12,123 nt of DNA. Origin: Bacillota bacterium. GTDB taxonomy: Bacteria; Bacillota; Clostridia; Peptostreptococcales; Anaerovoracaceae. The first letter of the stretch is position 1, and the number at the start of each line of letters is the position of its first letter. The position numbers and the translations under genes are program-made. This document shows positions 1 to 6,751 of this stretch, piece by piece. The notes beneath the pieces were generated by a model, which saw nothing but the letters and a program-made list of their open reading frames with translations, was not told the DNA's origin and ran no database searches. Location of the stretch: NCBI GenBank assembly GCA_017621195.1, contig JAGATO010000193.1, positions 1 to 12,123 of the forward strand, written 5' to 3'.

Positions 1-1
1 C

Positions 2-934
2 CATCCCAACGCGGGAGGCGTTTTGGTGCTGGGTCTGGGCTGCGAAAACCTGACCATGGAGCAGTTCAAGGAGGAACTGGGAACCTGGGATGACCGCCGC
101 GTCAAATTCCTGGTCTGTCAGGAGTCGGCGGACGAGCTGGAAGAGGGCTCCCGGCTGCTGGCTGATCTGGCCCGGTACGCCGGTGGATTCCGCCGGGAAG
201 CCATCCCCGCCGGAGAGCTGGTGGTGGGCATGAAGTGCGGCGGTTCCGACGGCCTGTCCGGCATCACGGCCAATCCGGCGGTAGGTCGGTTCTCCGATCG
301 GCTGATCGCCCTGGGCGGGACCACAATTCTGACCGAGGTTCCGGAGATGTTCGGCGCGGAATCCATCCTGTTCGACCGCTGTGCCGACCGGGCGGTATTC
401 GACCGGGCGGTTGCCATGGTGGAGAAATTCAAGGCGTACTTCACCGACCACGGTCAGGTAGTCTACGAAAACCCCAGCCCCGGCAACAAGGCCGGCGGCA
501 TCACCACCCTGGAGGACAAGTCCTGCGGCTGTGTCCAGAAGGGCGGAAGCGCCCCTATCACCGACGTTTTGCAGTACGGCGACCAAGTGCGGACGCCGGG
601 ACTGAACCTGCTGTCCGGTCCGGGAAACGACATGGTCAGCTGCACGGCTCTGGCCGCCGCCGGCGCTCACCTCATCCTGTTTACCACGGGACGGGGAACT
701 CCCTTCGGTGCTCCGGCTCCCACGGTGAAGATCTCCACCAATACGGCTCTCTTCGAAAAAAAACCGGGCTGGATCGACTTCAACGCCGGTACAGTGGCCG
801 AAGGCGAGCCGCTGGATCGGACCGGCGACCGGCTGTTGGACTACGTTCTGGCCGTGGCCGGAGGACATCTCACCAGCAGCGAGCGTCGAGGTGCAAGGGA
901 GATTTCCATCTTCAAGGACGGCGTCGTTCTGTAA
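2..934 (+). CDS. uxaA: Altronate/galactarate dehydratase (UxaA/GarD family), 5' end cut off
   Basis: Sugar-acid dehydratase of hexuronate catabolism. The family is metal dependent, cytoplasmic, and converts altronate (UxaA) or galactarate (GarD) to a 2-keto-3-deoxy sugar acid. The frame is open from base 2 and begins HPNAGGVLVLGLGCEN, a hallmark block of this family. Later family blocks are MKCGGSDGLSGITANPAVG, a PSPGNKAGGITTLEDKSCGC segment and LLSGPGNDMVSCTALAAAGAH. These include the conserved glycines and cysteines near the active site. About 310 codons are present. Full UxaA proteins are near 500 residues, so the N-terminal SAF-type domain and first linker lie left of the window. A TTG at 23 is an internal leucine, not a start. 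A run of eight A bases (755-762, GAA AAA AAA codons) sits in the coding region without breaking it. The substrate choice between altronate and galactarate is inferred, because no neighbouring uronate genes are visible. Confidence 0.88.
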   Translation, partial: HPNAGGVLVLGLGCENLTMEQFKEELGTWDDRRVKFLVCQESADELEEGSRLLADLARYAGGFRREAIPAGELVVGMKCGGSDGLSGITANPAVGRFSDRLIALGGTTILTEVPEMFGAESILFDRCADRAVFDRAVAMVEKFKAYFTDHGQVVYENPSPGNKAGGITTLEDKSCGCVQKGGSAPITDVLQYGDQVRTPGLNLLSGPGNDMVSCTALAAAGAHLILFTTGRGTPFGAPAPTVKISTNTALFEKKPGWIDFNAGTVAEGEPLDRTGDRLLDYVLAVAGGHLTSSERRGAREISIFKDGVVL

Positions 935-964
935 TGGCCTTCAGATTTAAAATATTTGTGTTTG

Positions 965-1015
965 AAAAAAAAGAAGCGATACTCGGTCATGAAACCCAGT
1001 ATCGCTATTTTGTTT
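965..1015. terminator. Bidirectional intrinsic terminator between converging genes
   Basis: Bases 976-983 (gcgatact) pair perfectly with 998-1005 (agtatcgc). Inner pairs 985-987 with 994-996 extend the stem across one C-C mismatch, leaving a six-base loop. An A-rich tract (965-975) precedes it and a T-rich tract (1006-1015) follows, so it reads as a terminator on both strands. It lies between the dehydratase stop (934) and the stop of the converging minus-strand gene (1056), where a shared terminator would be expected. Confidence 0.85.
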
Positions 1016-1055
1016 CGCCAATCCCGTCTAAGGGATAATACAATCGTAGTTTTTC

Positions 1056-1424
1056 CTACCGGAACACCAGTGCCACAACGGTGCCCACGATGGTCCATGC
1101 CAGATAAGTAAACTGCCGCAGATACTTGGTAAAGCGGTTGATGGACAGCATGGGCATCACCAGGTTGAGCAGAGGCGTGATCCCGATGATGATGAAAATG
1201 ACCAGCGGGACCAGGTAGATCATTTTCTGATTGTGCTTCGTAAAGCGCGGATTGAACATGGTTCCCAGCGTAACTCCCACGGCGAAGTACACGATGTACG
1301 TGGCGATGGAAGCCAGAAACAGAAGGTTTCCAGATGCGCCTGCGTAGATGTTGATCTGAGCGTCCAGAAAGGCACCCACGATCATGCAGACCACGATCAG
1401 AAGCGTTCGTAACACCAATGCCAT
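1056..1424 (-). CDS. Small four-helix integral membrane protein, unknown function
   Basis: This is a 122-residue, very hydrophobic protein. Hydrophobic segments fall at about residues 4-20, 33-55, 69-90 and 105-121, with a basic loop at 59-68 (PRFTKHNQK) and a second at 97-103. No catalytic motif is visible and I do not recognise the family. The ATG at 1424 lies six bases after the ridA stop. Its ribosome binding site (AGAGGT, about ten bases upstream) overlaps the end of ridA, so it is the last gene of the operon and is probably translationally coupled. The stop is about 50 bases before the shared terminator. A transporter accessory or small holin-like role is possible, but nothing in the sequence selects one. 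Confidence 0.8.
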   Translation of the reverse strand: MALVLRTLLIVVCMIVGAFLDAQINIYAGASGNLLFLASIATYIVYFAVGVTLGTMFNPRFTKHNQKMIYLVPLVIFIIIGITPLLNLVMPMLSINRFTKYLRQFTYLAWTIVGTVVALVFR

Positions 1425-1430
1425 AGCCGA

Positions 1431-1808
1431 CTATACCTCTGCAATGACCTCGATCTCGATCAGAACGTCCTTGGGCAGACGGGCCACTTCCACGGCGGAG
1501 CGGGACGGATACTGTCCTTCCGTAAAGAAGGTGGCGTAGATGGCGTTCATCTTTCCGAAGTCATTCATGTCCTTCATGAAGACGGTGGTCTTGATGACCT
1601 TTTCCATGGAGCTTCCGGCAGCCTCCACGATGGCCTTTACGTTCTTCAGAGACTGGGTTGCCTGAGCTTCAATTCCTTCCGGAATGATGCCGGTTTCGGG
1701 ATCCACCGGGATCTGACCGGAAGCAAACAGCAGATTTCCGACGATATTTCCCTGTGCGTAAGGGCCGATAGCTGCAGGTGCGTTTTTCGTTGCAACGGGT
1801 GTTTTCAT
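1431..1808 (-). CDS. ridA: RidA family enamine/imine deaminase
   Basis: A 125-residue member of the YjgF/YER057c/UK114 family. These soluble trimeric cytoplasmic enzymes hydrolyse reactive 2-aminoacrylate and related imines released by PLP enzymes. The length is typical (E. coli RidA is 128). The family blocks are all present: NAPAAIGPYAQG (9-20), SGQIPVDPETG (30-40), QSLKNVKAIVEAAG (52-65), KTTVFMKDMNDF (73-84) and SRSAVEVARLPKD. Arg103 aligns with catalytic Arg105 of the E. coli protein, and Glu118 aligns with its Glu120. The ATG at 1808 has AAGGAGG (1817-1823) eight bases upstream. It starts 20 bases after the stop of the LTA-synthase-like gene, so it belongs to the same transcript. An in-frame opening that reaches far upstream has no ribosome binding site and overlaps the neighbour, so it was not used. 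Confidence 0.95.
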   Translation of the reverse strand: MKTPVATKNAPAAIGPYAQGNIVGNLLFASGQIPVDPETGIIPEGIEAQATQSLKNVKAIVEAAGSSMEKVIKTTVFMKDMNDFGKMNAIYATFFTEGQYPSRSAVEVARLPKDVLIEIEVIAEV

Positions 1809-1828
1809 GTGATTGTCCTCCTTAGATA

Positions 1829-3883
1829 CTATTGTTCTTCTTCGGGCAGCGCTTCCGGCGATACGGAAAGCACTTCCCCATATTTTTCTACCTGACTGAT
1901 CCGGATCTGTGACGCTTCGGGAAGCGCCAGAACTCCGTTGACCAGGAGCAGGTTTTTGCTGATATAGTCCGTGTCCAGAATGTCTCCTTCCACGGTCACC
2001 TTGCTGTAGGGAGTGAAGTTTTCGCCCTCCACGTACCAGTGGCCTCCGGCGGAAAAGACGTTGGTCACGGTGATGTCCCGGATTCCCATCTTCATGTCGG
2101 TGGGCTGGGGCTTTCCCTCTTCTCCGTAGATATATCCCTTTCCGTACAGCATGTCGTACTGCAGGGCCTTCAGGTTGGAAATGTAGCTGGTCCTCTCCTG
2201 CTGCGTCTGATGGAACTGAATCATCGTACCGCTGTGGATCTTCAGCTGGTCGAAGACCTCCGCCGACAGCTGATAGGCGTACAGATCCTGGTCCTTCTGC
2301 CGCAGGCGGAAGTTGCTCCAGACCACGTATTCCGTCTGGAACAGATCCCGATTGGTCAGTTCGTTCTTCTCGATGGCCAGGTTGGGCAGGTGGTCGCCGT
2401 ACAGTACCACTACCGTAGGCTCGTCCCACTGACTCAGCGCGTCGGTGAGATCGCCGATGAACTGATCCATTTCGTGAATCTGCTGGACGTAGTATTCGAA
2501 CTGATTCAACCGTCCCTCACTGATGGAGTCGTCGTTGGACGATACCTTGATCCCCGGATCTTCGTACACTTTCTTGGTGGGGTATTTCCCGTGGCCCTGC
2601 ACCGATACGGTATAGACGTAATCGCGGCCCTCGGTAGACGCCAGCGCCGTCATGATCTCGTCGGTCAGCACTGCGTCCCTGGCCCAGTTCTTCGGCGTTT
2701 TCGTCACATTCAGCATGTATTCCAGCGAAGTGAAGTCGTCGAAGCCCAGGTTGGAGTAGATCTTATTCCGTCCGTAGAACACGCCGCGATGGTTGTGCAG
2801 TGCGTGGGTGGCGTAACCCAGCTCCTTTAAGCTGTAGGCCGTGCTCTCCACGGTGGTCTTTTTCAGGATCGTCTCAAAGGGATACTCGCCTGGTCCGAAG
2901 AACCGAATACGCATCCCCGTCAGAACCTCCATTTCCGTGTTGGAGGTTCCGGCGCCTACCACCGGCACCGTCAGGAATCCGTCGCTTCCGCGCCGCTTCA
3001 GGCGACGCCAGTTGGGCAGCGGATCCTCGGAGCACTCCAGCCAGGTGATGTACTGGGGATCCATGAAGGATTCCAGCTGTACGTATACGATGTTGGGGAG
3101 CTCTTCCGGCGCTTCCTCCTCCCAATATCGTTCTTCTTCGATGTTGTCCAGCACGCCCATCATTCGCTCTTCGGAATAGTTGGGCGGCTTCGTTACGCCG
3201 CGGTTCAGCCAGGTGCTGGCAAAGCAGTAGCCGAAGCCGTGTCGCCGATAAGCATCGCCCAGATTGTTGAACACGTTGGACAGGTCACCGGATTTCAGCG
3301 CCGCCTCGGTTCCACCCAACATCAAAGCCGTGCAGGCAACGGCGATCACCGCACCCTTCCACAGCTTCCGGTTCTCCGCCTTGGGTGCCTTGAAGAACAC
3401 CACGACCAGAATGATGACGGTGGCGATGACTCCGCCCAGCATGGCGTACAGTTCCGCGTTGGAGAAGTAGTTGGGCAGGACGCCCAGACCGGTCTCCACC
3501 ACATCGAAATCGTTGATGGTAAACGGCGTGATTCGCTGCGTCAGGATGACGCCGTTGACCGTACCGCCGATGATCCAGACCAGCGACATGAAGGTGAAGT
3601 AGAAGACTCTCCGCTTCAGCAGACAGCCCGGCACCAGCATGGTCAGCACCAGCAAAAGGTTGATGCCGAAGGCAACGGTCCGGTCGGAGATGAAGTCCCA
3701 CAGTCCGCTCAGGCCCTTCTGGTTCCAGAGCTCCACATACACCGTCAAAAGCAGGGACAGGACTGCCATGTGAAGTAGAGGCCAGCGCCATACCGGCGCT
3801 TTCAGCCTTCGTTTCGCATGGGATGGTTTCTGCGATTCTTTTCCTTTTTCTTTCTCTTTCTCTTTATCCTTTATAATCTCCAA
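1829..3883 (-). CDS. LTA synthase-like membrane phosphoglycerol transferase (sulfatase fold)
   Basis: Predicted to transfer phosphoglycerol groups to an envelope polymer outside the membrane (lipoteichoic acid or a related glycan). The protein has 684 residues from a TTG at 3883, preceded by GAGGGA (3891-3896) with seven bases of spacing. No ATG fits before residue 39, which is already inside the first helix. A charged KEKEKEKGKE tail (about residues 7-16) leads into some five hydrophobic segments between residues 30 and 190. The extracellular sulfatase domain follows. Its LtaS-type motifs are QLESF with metal ligand Glu271, GAGTSNTE with the likely nucleophile Thr313, LHNHRG (363-366), VQGHGKYP with His431, and YGDH with Asp497-His498. 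After about residue 600 comes an extra beta-rich tail (VTNVFSAGGHWYVEGENF...) resembling an Ig/IPT-like fold. The exact polymer is inferred. It follows rsmA and precedes ridA. Confidence 0.88.
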   Translation of the reverse strand: MEIIKDKEKEKEKGKESQKPSHAKRRLKAPVWRWPLLHMAVLSLLLTVYVELWNQKGLSGLWDFISDRTVAFGINLLLVLTMLVPGCLLKRRVFYFTFMSLVWIIGGTVNGVILTQRITPFTINDFDVVETGLGVLPNYFSNAELYAMLGGVIATVIILVVVFFKAPKAENRKLWKGAVIAVACTALMLGGTEAALKSGDLSNVFNNLGDAYRRHGFGYCFASTWLNRGVTKPPNYSEERMMGVLDNIEEERYWEEEAPEELPNIVYVQLESFMDPQYITWLECSEDPLPNWRRLKRRGSDGFLTVPVVGAGTSNTEMEVLTGMRIRFFGPGEYPFETILKKTTVESTAYSLKELGYATHALHNHRGVFYGRNKIYSNLGFDDFTSLEYMLNVTKTPKNWARDAVLTDEIMTALASTEGRDYVYTVSVQGHGKYPTKKVYEDPGIKVSSNDDSISEGRLNQFEYYVQQIHEMDQFIGDLTDALSQWDEPTVVVLYGDHLPNLAIEKNELTNRDLFQTEYVVWSNFRLRQKDQDLYAYQLSAEVFDQLKIHSGTMIQFHQTQQERTSYISNLKALQYDMLYGKGYIYGEEGKPQPTDMKMGIRDITVTNVFSAGGHWYVEGENFTPYSKVTVEGDILDTDYISKNLLLVNGVLALPEASQIRISQVEKYGEVLSVSPEALPEEEQ
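3838..3875 (-). repeat. Purine-rich low-complexity tract encoding KEKEKEKGKE
   Basis: On the minus strand these bases are almost pure purine (repeated GAAA/GAGAAA units). They encode the alternating Lys/Glu stretch near the N-terminus of the LTA-synthase-like protein. This is a simple-sequence tract that could slip during replication. A change of one or two bases would shift the frame of nearly the whole gene. I see no proof of phase variation here. Confidence 0.6.
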
Positions 3884-3910
3884 TGTTTTTTCCCTCGTGG
3901 ATCGTTTTCC

Positions 3911-3930
3911 GGCCGTCCCCCCTGACGGCC
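3911..3930 (-). other. Hairpin between rsmA and the LTA-synthase-like gene
   Basis: ggccgtc (3911-3917) pairs perfectly with gacggcc (3924-3930) around a six-base C-rich loop. In the minus-strand mRNA it lies about 15 bases after the rsmA stop and 15 bases before the GAGGGA ribosome binding site. No U-run follows, so it is not a standard terminator. A role as an RNA processing, stabilising or partial attenuation element is inferred. Confidence 0.5.
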
Positions 3931-3944
3931 GTTCTTCCGTATGA

Positions 3945-4817
3945 TTACTCTCCCGCAATGGTGTTGGCGATGGCAGCAAACTCGGCGATGGACAGGGTTT
4001 CCGCCCTGCGGTTCGATTCGATCCCTGCCGCGGCCAACACTGCCGCAATCTCTTCCTTTGTCTTTCCTCTGACTCCTGTCAGCGCATTGTGCAACGTCTT
4101 TCGCCTCTGGCCGAAGCCTCCTTTGATCACTTCGAAGAACAGCCCCTCGTCGATCAGGTCCACCGGCCGCTGCTTCCGCAGATCGAGACGGATCACCGCC
4201 GAATCCACCTTGGGACGCGGATGGAACACTTCCTTCGGAACGGTGGTCACATAGGTCACTTCGCAGTAATACTGCACGGCAACCGACAGCGCTCCGTAGG
4301 TTTTGGACCCGGGCGATGCTTCGATGCGCTCCGCCACTTCCTTCTGCAGCATGATGGTGATGCTGTCGCAGGGAACCCGTTCCTCCAGCAGCTTCATGAT
4401 GATGGGCGTGGTGATATAGTATGGCAGGTTTCCGATGATCTTCACTCCCCGGGCCGGTCGATCGCCGATCATTCTGTGTTCTTCGATCAGCCGGGTCACG
4501 TCGGTCTTCAGAATATCCTGATTGACCACCGTGACGTTGGGATAGTCCGCCAGCGTTTCCTTCAGAATGGGAATCAGGTTCTTATCGATCTCCACCGCCA
4601 CAACTTTTCCGGCAGCCTGAGCCGCCTCGGCAGTGAGCACGCCGATGCCGGGACCGATCTCGATGACCAGATCCTGCTCTCCGGCACCGCAGCTTTCCAC
4701 GATGTGAGCTACGATGTTTCCGTCGGTGAGGAAGTTCTGTCCCAGGCTTTTGGACAGACGGAAGTTATGTTCTTCTTTTATTTTTCGGATCGTAGTTGGT
4801 GCATACAGCTTGTCCAT
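3945..4817 (-). CDS. rsmA: 16S rRNA dimethyladenosine methyltransferase RsmA (KsgA)
   Basis: Dimethylates the two adjacent adenines in the terminal helix of 16S rRNA, using S-adenosylmethionine, late in 30S assembly. The 290-residue length is typical. SLGQNFL (24-30) is the KsgA/Dim1 signature. VIEIGPGIGVLT (51-62) is SAM motif I, AVEID (74-78) ends with the ribose-binding acidic residues, and QD (100-101) contacts adenine. NLPYY (130-134) is catalytic motif IV. The C-terminal helical domain contains the usual FHPRPKVDSAV and FGQRRKTL blocks. The ATG at 4817 has GAGGAG eleven bases upstream and overlaps the 3' end of rnmV by 40 bases, so the two are likely coupled. There is no nearby alternative start. 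Loss of KsgA gives kasugamycin resistance in known bacteria. Confidence 0.97.
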   Translation of the reverse strand: MDKLYAPTTIRKIKEEHNFRLSKSLGQNFLTDGNIVAHIVESCGAGEQDLVIEIGPGIGVLTAEAAQAAGKVVAVEIDKNLIPILKETLADYPNVTVVNQDILKTDVTRLIEEHRMIGDRPARGVKIIGNLPYYITTPIIMKLLEERVPCDSITIMLQKEVAERIEASPGSKTYGALSVAVQYYCEVTYVTTVPKEVFHPRPKVDSAVIRLDLRKQRPVDLIDEGLFFEVIKGGFGQRRKTLHNALTGVRGKTKEEIAAVLAAAGIESNRRAETLSIAEFAAIANTIAGE

Positions 4818-5332
4818 GCGGTTTGAAGCTCCTCTCTCGTCACTGCGTATTCATTGAGCCGTTTCAGAAACAGCTTCGCGTTTCCGTAGCCGATGCCCAG
4901 GGCCCGTCCTACCAGGTTTCTCATCCGGGCCGAATCTTCCCGCCCGACCAGTCCCAGCTCGAACAGGTCGTCGTATTCGAAGGTCCGACCGGTCTCCACC
5001 GATGTTGCCCTGGCCTTGCTCAGCGCGTCGGCAATGTCTGCGGGGCTGGCATTTTCGATGCCGATGTCCCCGTTTTTCCAGGCCTCCTCCTGGGTCAGAT
5101 AGGCCTGCTTCGCCCGGGGAAACCGCTGGCTGATCCGCTTTCGGATCCGTTCTCCGGCAAAGTCCGGATCGGTGAATACGATGATCCCCCGCTCCCGATC
5201 AGCCTTTTCGATCAGCTGCCAGGTATGTCCGGCAATCCCGTAACCGTGAGTGGCGATGGTGGACGCCTCCACGGCGCGATGCACCGCCCGTTCGTCGTCG
5301 CGCCCCTCCACTACGATGACCTCTTTGATCAT
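4778..5332 (-). CDS. rnmV: Ribonuclease M5 (5S rRNA maturase)
   Basis: Cleaves 5S rRNA precursor on both sides of the mature molecule, with ribosomal protein L18 as the known partner in Bacillus. The protein has 184 residues, against 186 in B. subtilis. The N-terminal Toprim domain shows VVEGRDD with catalytic Glu9 and FTDPDFAGERIR with Asp55 and Asp57, the metal-binding DxD. EEAWKNGDIGIENAS (82-96) is typical of M5. The C-terminal half (about 110-184) matches the accessory domain that binds the RNA. The ATG at 5332 follows AGGAG with nine bases of spacing, 21 bases after the stop of the DivIC-like gene. Its 3' end overlaps rsmA. The rnmV-rsmA pairing is a recurrent arrangement in Bacillota and supports both calls. 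Confidence 0.96.
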   Translation of the reverse strand: MIKEVIVVEGRDDERAVHRAVEASTIATHGYGIAGHTWQLIEKADRERGIIVFTDPDFAGERIRKRISQRFPRAKQAYLTQEEAWKNGDIGIENASPADIADALSKARATSVETGRTFEYDDLFELGLVGREDSARMRNLVGRALGIGYGNAKLFLKRLNEYAVTREELQTAWTSCMHQLRSEK

Positions 5333-5353
5333 ATATGATATCTCCTCTTGTGT

Positions 5354-5875
5354 TCACTGTTGCGGGCCATCCGCACCGTTGCCGCCGTCCGCGCCGTTCG
5401 GTTCAACGTCCGTCTGACCGTCGTCCGACTCCTTTTTCTCGTCCTGGGACGGCAGGATGTAGACGGTTTCGCCGGGCCGGATCATGTGAAGCTGTTCTCT
5501 GGCTTCCTGTTCCACGGCGTCCTCGCTCTCCACCTGTTCCAGTTCCAGCTGCAGCCGCTCTTTTTCTTCCTGTTTGGCGGCCAGCTCCGCCTGAGCCTGA
5601 GCCTCTCTTTCCTTCAGCGTCCGGATGTTCCACACACTGTAGACGATGACGCCCACCACGACGGCGAAGACGAGAACGTAGATCATCTTCCGTCGCCGCT
5701 CCCGAACGCGCCTCCTCTGAGACACGACAGCCTTCTCGGTTTTGACCTGCTTCTCGGCTTTCTTTTCCCGTTCCTGTTTTCTCTTTTCCCGCCGCTTCTC
5801 CCGCGCCTCATCGATGTCGATGACGTTGTTTTCGCTTTCTTTTTTGAAGGTACGGCTTCGTCTCATTTTTCCCAT
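5354..5875 (-). CDS. DivIC/FtsB-like septum formation protein
   Basis: A bitopic division protein expected to join FtsL and DivIB/FtsQ in the divisome. It has 173 residues from the ATG at 5875, preceded by GGGGAG (5882-5887) with seven bases of spacing. A TTG at 5890 in the same frame is rejected because it directly abuts that ribosome binding site. Order: a long, very basic cytoplasmic region (residues 1-63, rich in Arg/Lys/Glu); one transmembrane helix (about 64-82, MIYVLVFAVVVGVIVYSVW); an outside coiled coil (84-117); the family-typical AREQLHMIRPGETVYIL block (125-141); and a disordered Asp/Gly tail. Position directly after yabQ matches divIC in B. subtilis (yabP-yabQ-divIC), which favours DivIC over a generic FtsB. 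The basic N-terminal extension is longer than in classic DivIC. First gene after the promoter at 5920-5949. Confidence 0.88.
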   Translation of the reverse strand: MGKMRRSRTFKKESENNVIDIDEAREKRREKRKQEREKKAEKQVKTEKAVVSQRRRVRERRRKMIYVLVFAVVVGVIVYSVWNIRTLKEREAQAQAELAAKQEEKERLQLELEQVESEDAVEQEAREQLHMIRPGETVYILPSQDEKKESDDGQTDVEPNGADGGNGADGPQQ

Positions 5876-6284
5876 ATCTATGCTCCCCAATGGATTCCCC
5901 TGTCATCACACTTCTTTTCATTATACCGCACCGTGTCAAGCTCTGTCCACTAAATACCGCATCTAGAAAGGTTACAATTTGCTGACAAAACGCCCTCTTC
6001 CAAAGAAAAAAGCCGCCTGCCAGCGCCGCAAGCCCGTGGATGCTGACGGCTCCGTAAGCGCAGTAGTACAGAAATTCCGCGGCAACGAAGCCGCCGGTGA
6101 TCCAAAACAGGACTTCCAACGTCCAGCTCGTTATCCCATGTAGATTCCGCCGTTTTACGAAGTACAGATCTGCGGTGCGCATCAGCCCGATGACCATGCC
6201 GCACAGCGCCATGACCGCCATCTCCAGGATCTGCTGGCGCACCTGAAGACTGAACAGATCCCAGCCTAAAATCCACTGGCGCAT
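5808..6284 (-). CDS. yabQ: Spore cortex protein YabQ
   Basis: A membrane protein of 158 residues. In B. subtilis YabQ sits in the outer forespore membrane and is needed for cortex formation. The ATG at 6284 is two bases after the yabP stop, with no strong ribosome binding site, so translation is probably coupled to yabP. Hydrophobic segments fall at about residues 18-35, 55-77 and 80-95. The block ITSWTLEVLFWITGG resembles the YabQ core, in which a helix ends in DxLFW. The last 40 residues are strongly basic (ending KRKQRHRHR). They are encoded by DNA that also holds the downstream promoter and the first 68 bases of the DivIC-like gene in another frame. That tail may be poorly constrained. 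The call rests on hydropathy and gene order, and less on strict motif identity. Confidence 0.8.
   Translation of the reverse strand: MRQWILGWDLFSLQVRQQILEMAVMALCGMVIGLMRTADLYFVKRRNLHGITSWTLEVLFWITGGFVAAEFLYYCAYGAVSIHGLAALAGGFFLWKRAFCQQIVTFLDAVFSGQSLTRCGIMKRSVMTGESIGEHRYGKNETKPYLQKRKRKQRHRHR
5920..5949 (-). promoter_or_regulatory. Sigma-A-like promoter for the divIC-rnmV-rsmA operon, inside yabQ
   Basis: Minus strand: -35 TGGACA (5944-5949, five of six to consensus), 18-base spacer, -10 TATAAT (5920-5925, perfect). Transcription would start near 5913, about 38 bases before the ATG of the DivIC-like gene. The whole promoter lies within codons of yabQ. An apparent TTGACA is also present but only eight bases before the -10, too close to act as its -35. 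Confidence 0.7.
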
Positions 6285-6286
6285 GG

Positions 6287-6571
6287 CTATTTTAACAGCC
6301 GGGCCAGCAGGTTTTTCTCCCGGTTCCGCTTCTGCGTATAAGCTATCGACTGTACGTTTCCGGCCAGAACGGCCTTCCCCGTTTCCAGATCCAGCATCTG
6401 CATGTGCAGGTTTTCTCCCCGGACCACAAGCCCTCCCTGGGACAGCGTAAACAGCACCGTGTCTTCGCTGAAGCTGGGTACGTCCGTCACGTCCGTGACC
6501 ACCAGAGATTCCCGATTGTCGATACATACAGTATGGCTGCGGCCGTTTCCCGCGTTTTTCTTTTCTTCCAT
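6287..6571 (-). CDS. yabP: Spore protein YabP
   Basis: A 94-residue YabP/YqfC-family protein. The family is made during sporulation and needed for normal spore maturation; YabP acts with YabQ at the cortex stage in B. subtilis. The sequence shows the family core: a start near HTVCIDNRESLVVTDV, then DVPSFSEDTVLF (30-41), a glycine turn SQGGLVVRGENLHM (44-57), DLETGKAVLAG (61-71) and a basic end. The ATG at 6571 has GGAGG five bases upstream. A longer in-frame opening towards 6730 runs through the terminator of the preceding gene and was rejected. In Bacillus an S4-domain gene (yabO) precedes yabP. Here the preceding gene is an unrelated serine hydrolase, so the locus is shortened. No convincing sporulation-sigma promoter was found in 6572-6700. 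Confidence 0.9.
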   Translation of the reverse strand: MEEKKNAGNGRSHTVCIDNRESLVVTDVTDVPSFSEDTVLFTLSQGGLVVRGENLHMQMLDLETGKAVLAGNVQSIAYTQKRNREKNLLARLLK

Positions 6572-6700
6572 GGCGACCTCCTCCGTGCGGTCTTCCGATC
6601 CTTCGCGCAGCTGCGCTTTGCGTTCTTGCGCGCGGCTGGGCGTTCCCATCATCGGCCCCGCTGTATAGTATATGCAAGGCAGGCCGCCGCCTTTCGCCAA

Positions 6701-6736
6701 AATAAAAAACCGCTGATGCAGTTTCGGCATCGGCGG
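6701..6736 (-). terminator. Intrinsic terminator of the serine hydrolase gene
   Basis: 6710-6719 pairs with 6727-6736 (ten base pairs with one mismatch) around a seven-base loop. On the minus strand the stem is followed directly by TTTTTTATTTT. It starts about 15 bases after the serine hydrolase stop and isolates that gene from yabP. Confidence 0.85.
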
Positions 6737-6751
6737 CTTCGGTATTTCGCG

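Noticed and set aside
235..1038. 267-codon plus-strand frame overlapping the dehydratase gene
   Set aside because: A second frame of the dehydratase coding sequence, Arg/Gly/His-rich, that runs through the terminator hairpin. No family motif.
3884..4048. N-terminal extension of the LTA-synthase-like gene to an ATG at 4048
   Set aside because: The extra codons lie in the well-conserved 3' end of rsmA in another frame, with no ribosome binding site, and give a proline/serine-rich sequence unlike the family. The TTG at 3883 has a well-spaced GAGGGA.
5920..5939. TTGACA as the -35 of the divIC-like promoter
   Set aside because: Only eight bases separate it from the TATAAT. TGGACA at 5944-5949 with an 18-base spacer is the better partner.
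6285..6677. Long in-frame opening upstream of yabQ
   Set aside because: It is a shadow of yabP in a different frame. The YabQ-like hydrophobic sequence begins at the ATG at 6284, directly after the yabP stop.
6640..6700. Sporulation-sigma promoter for yabP (CATATACTATACA-like sequence)
   Set aside because: Parts resemble SigE or SigK -10 elements, but no -35 is found at the right distance in the GC-rich DNA upstream, so I do not call it.
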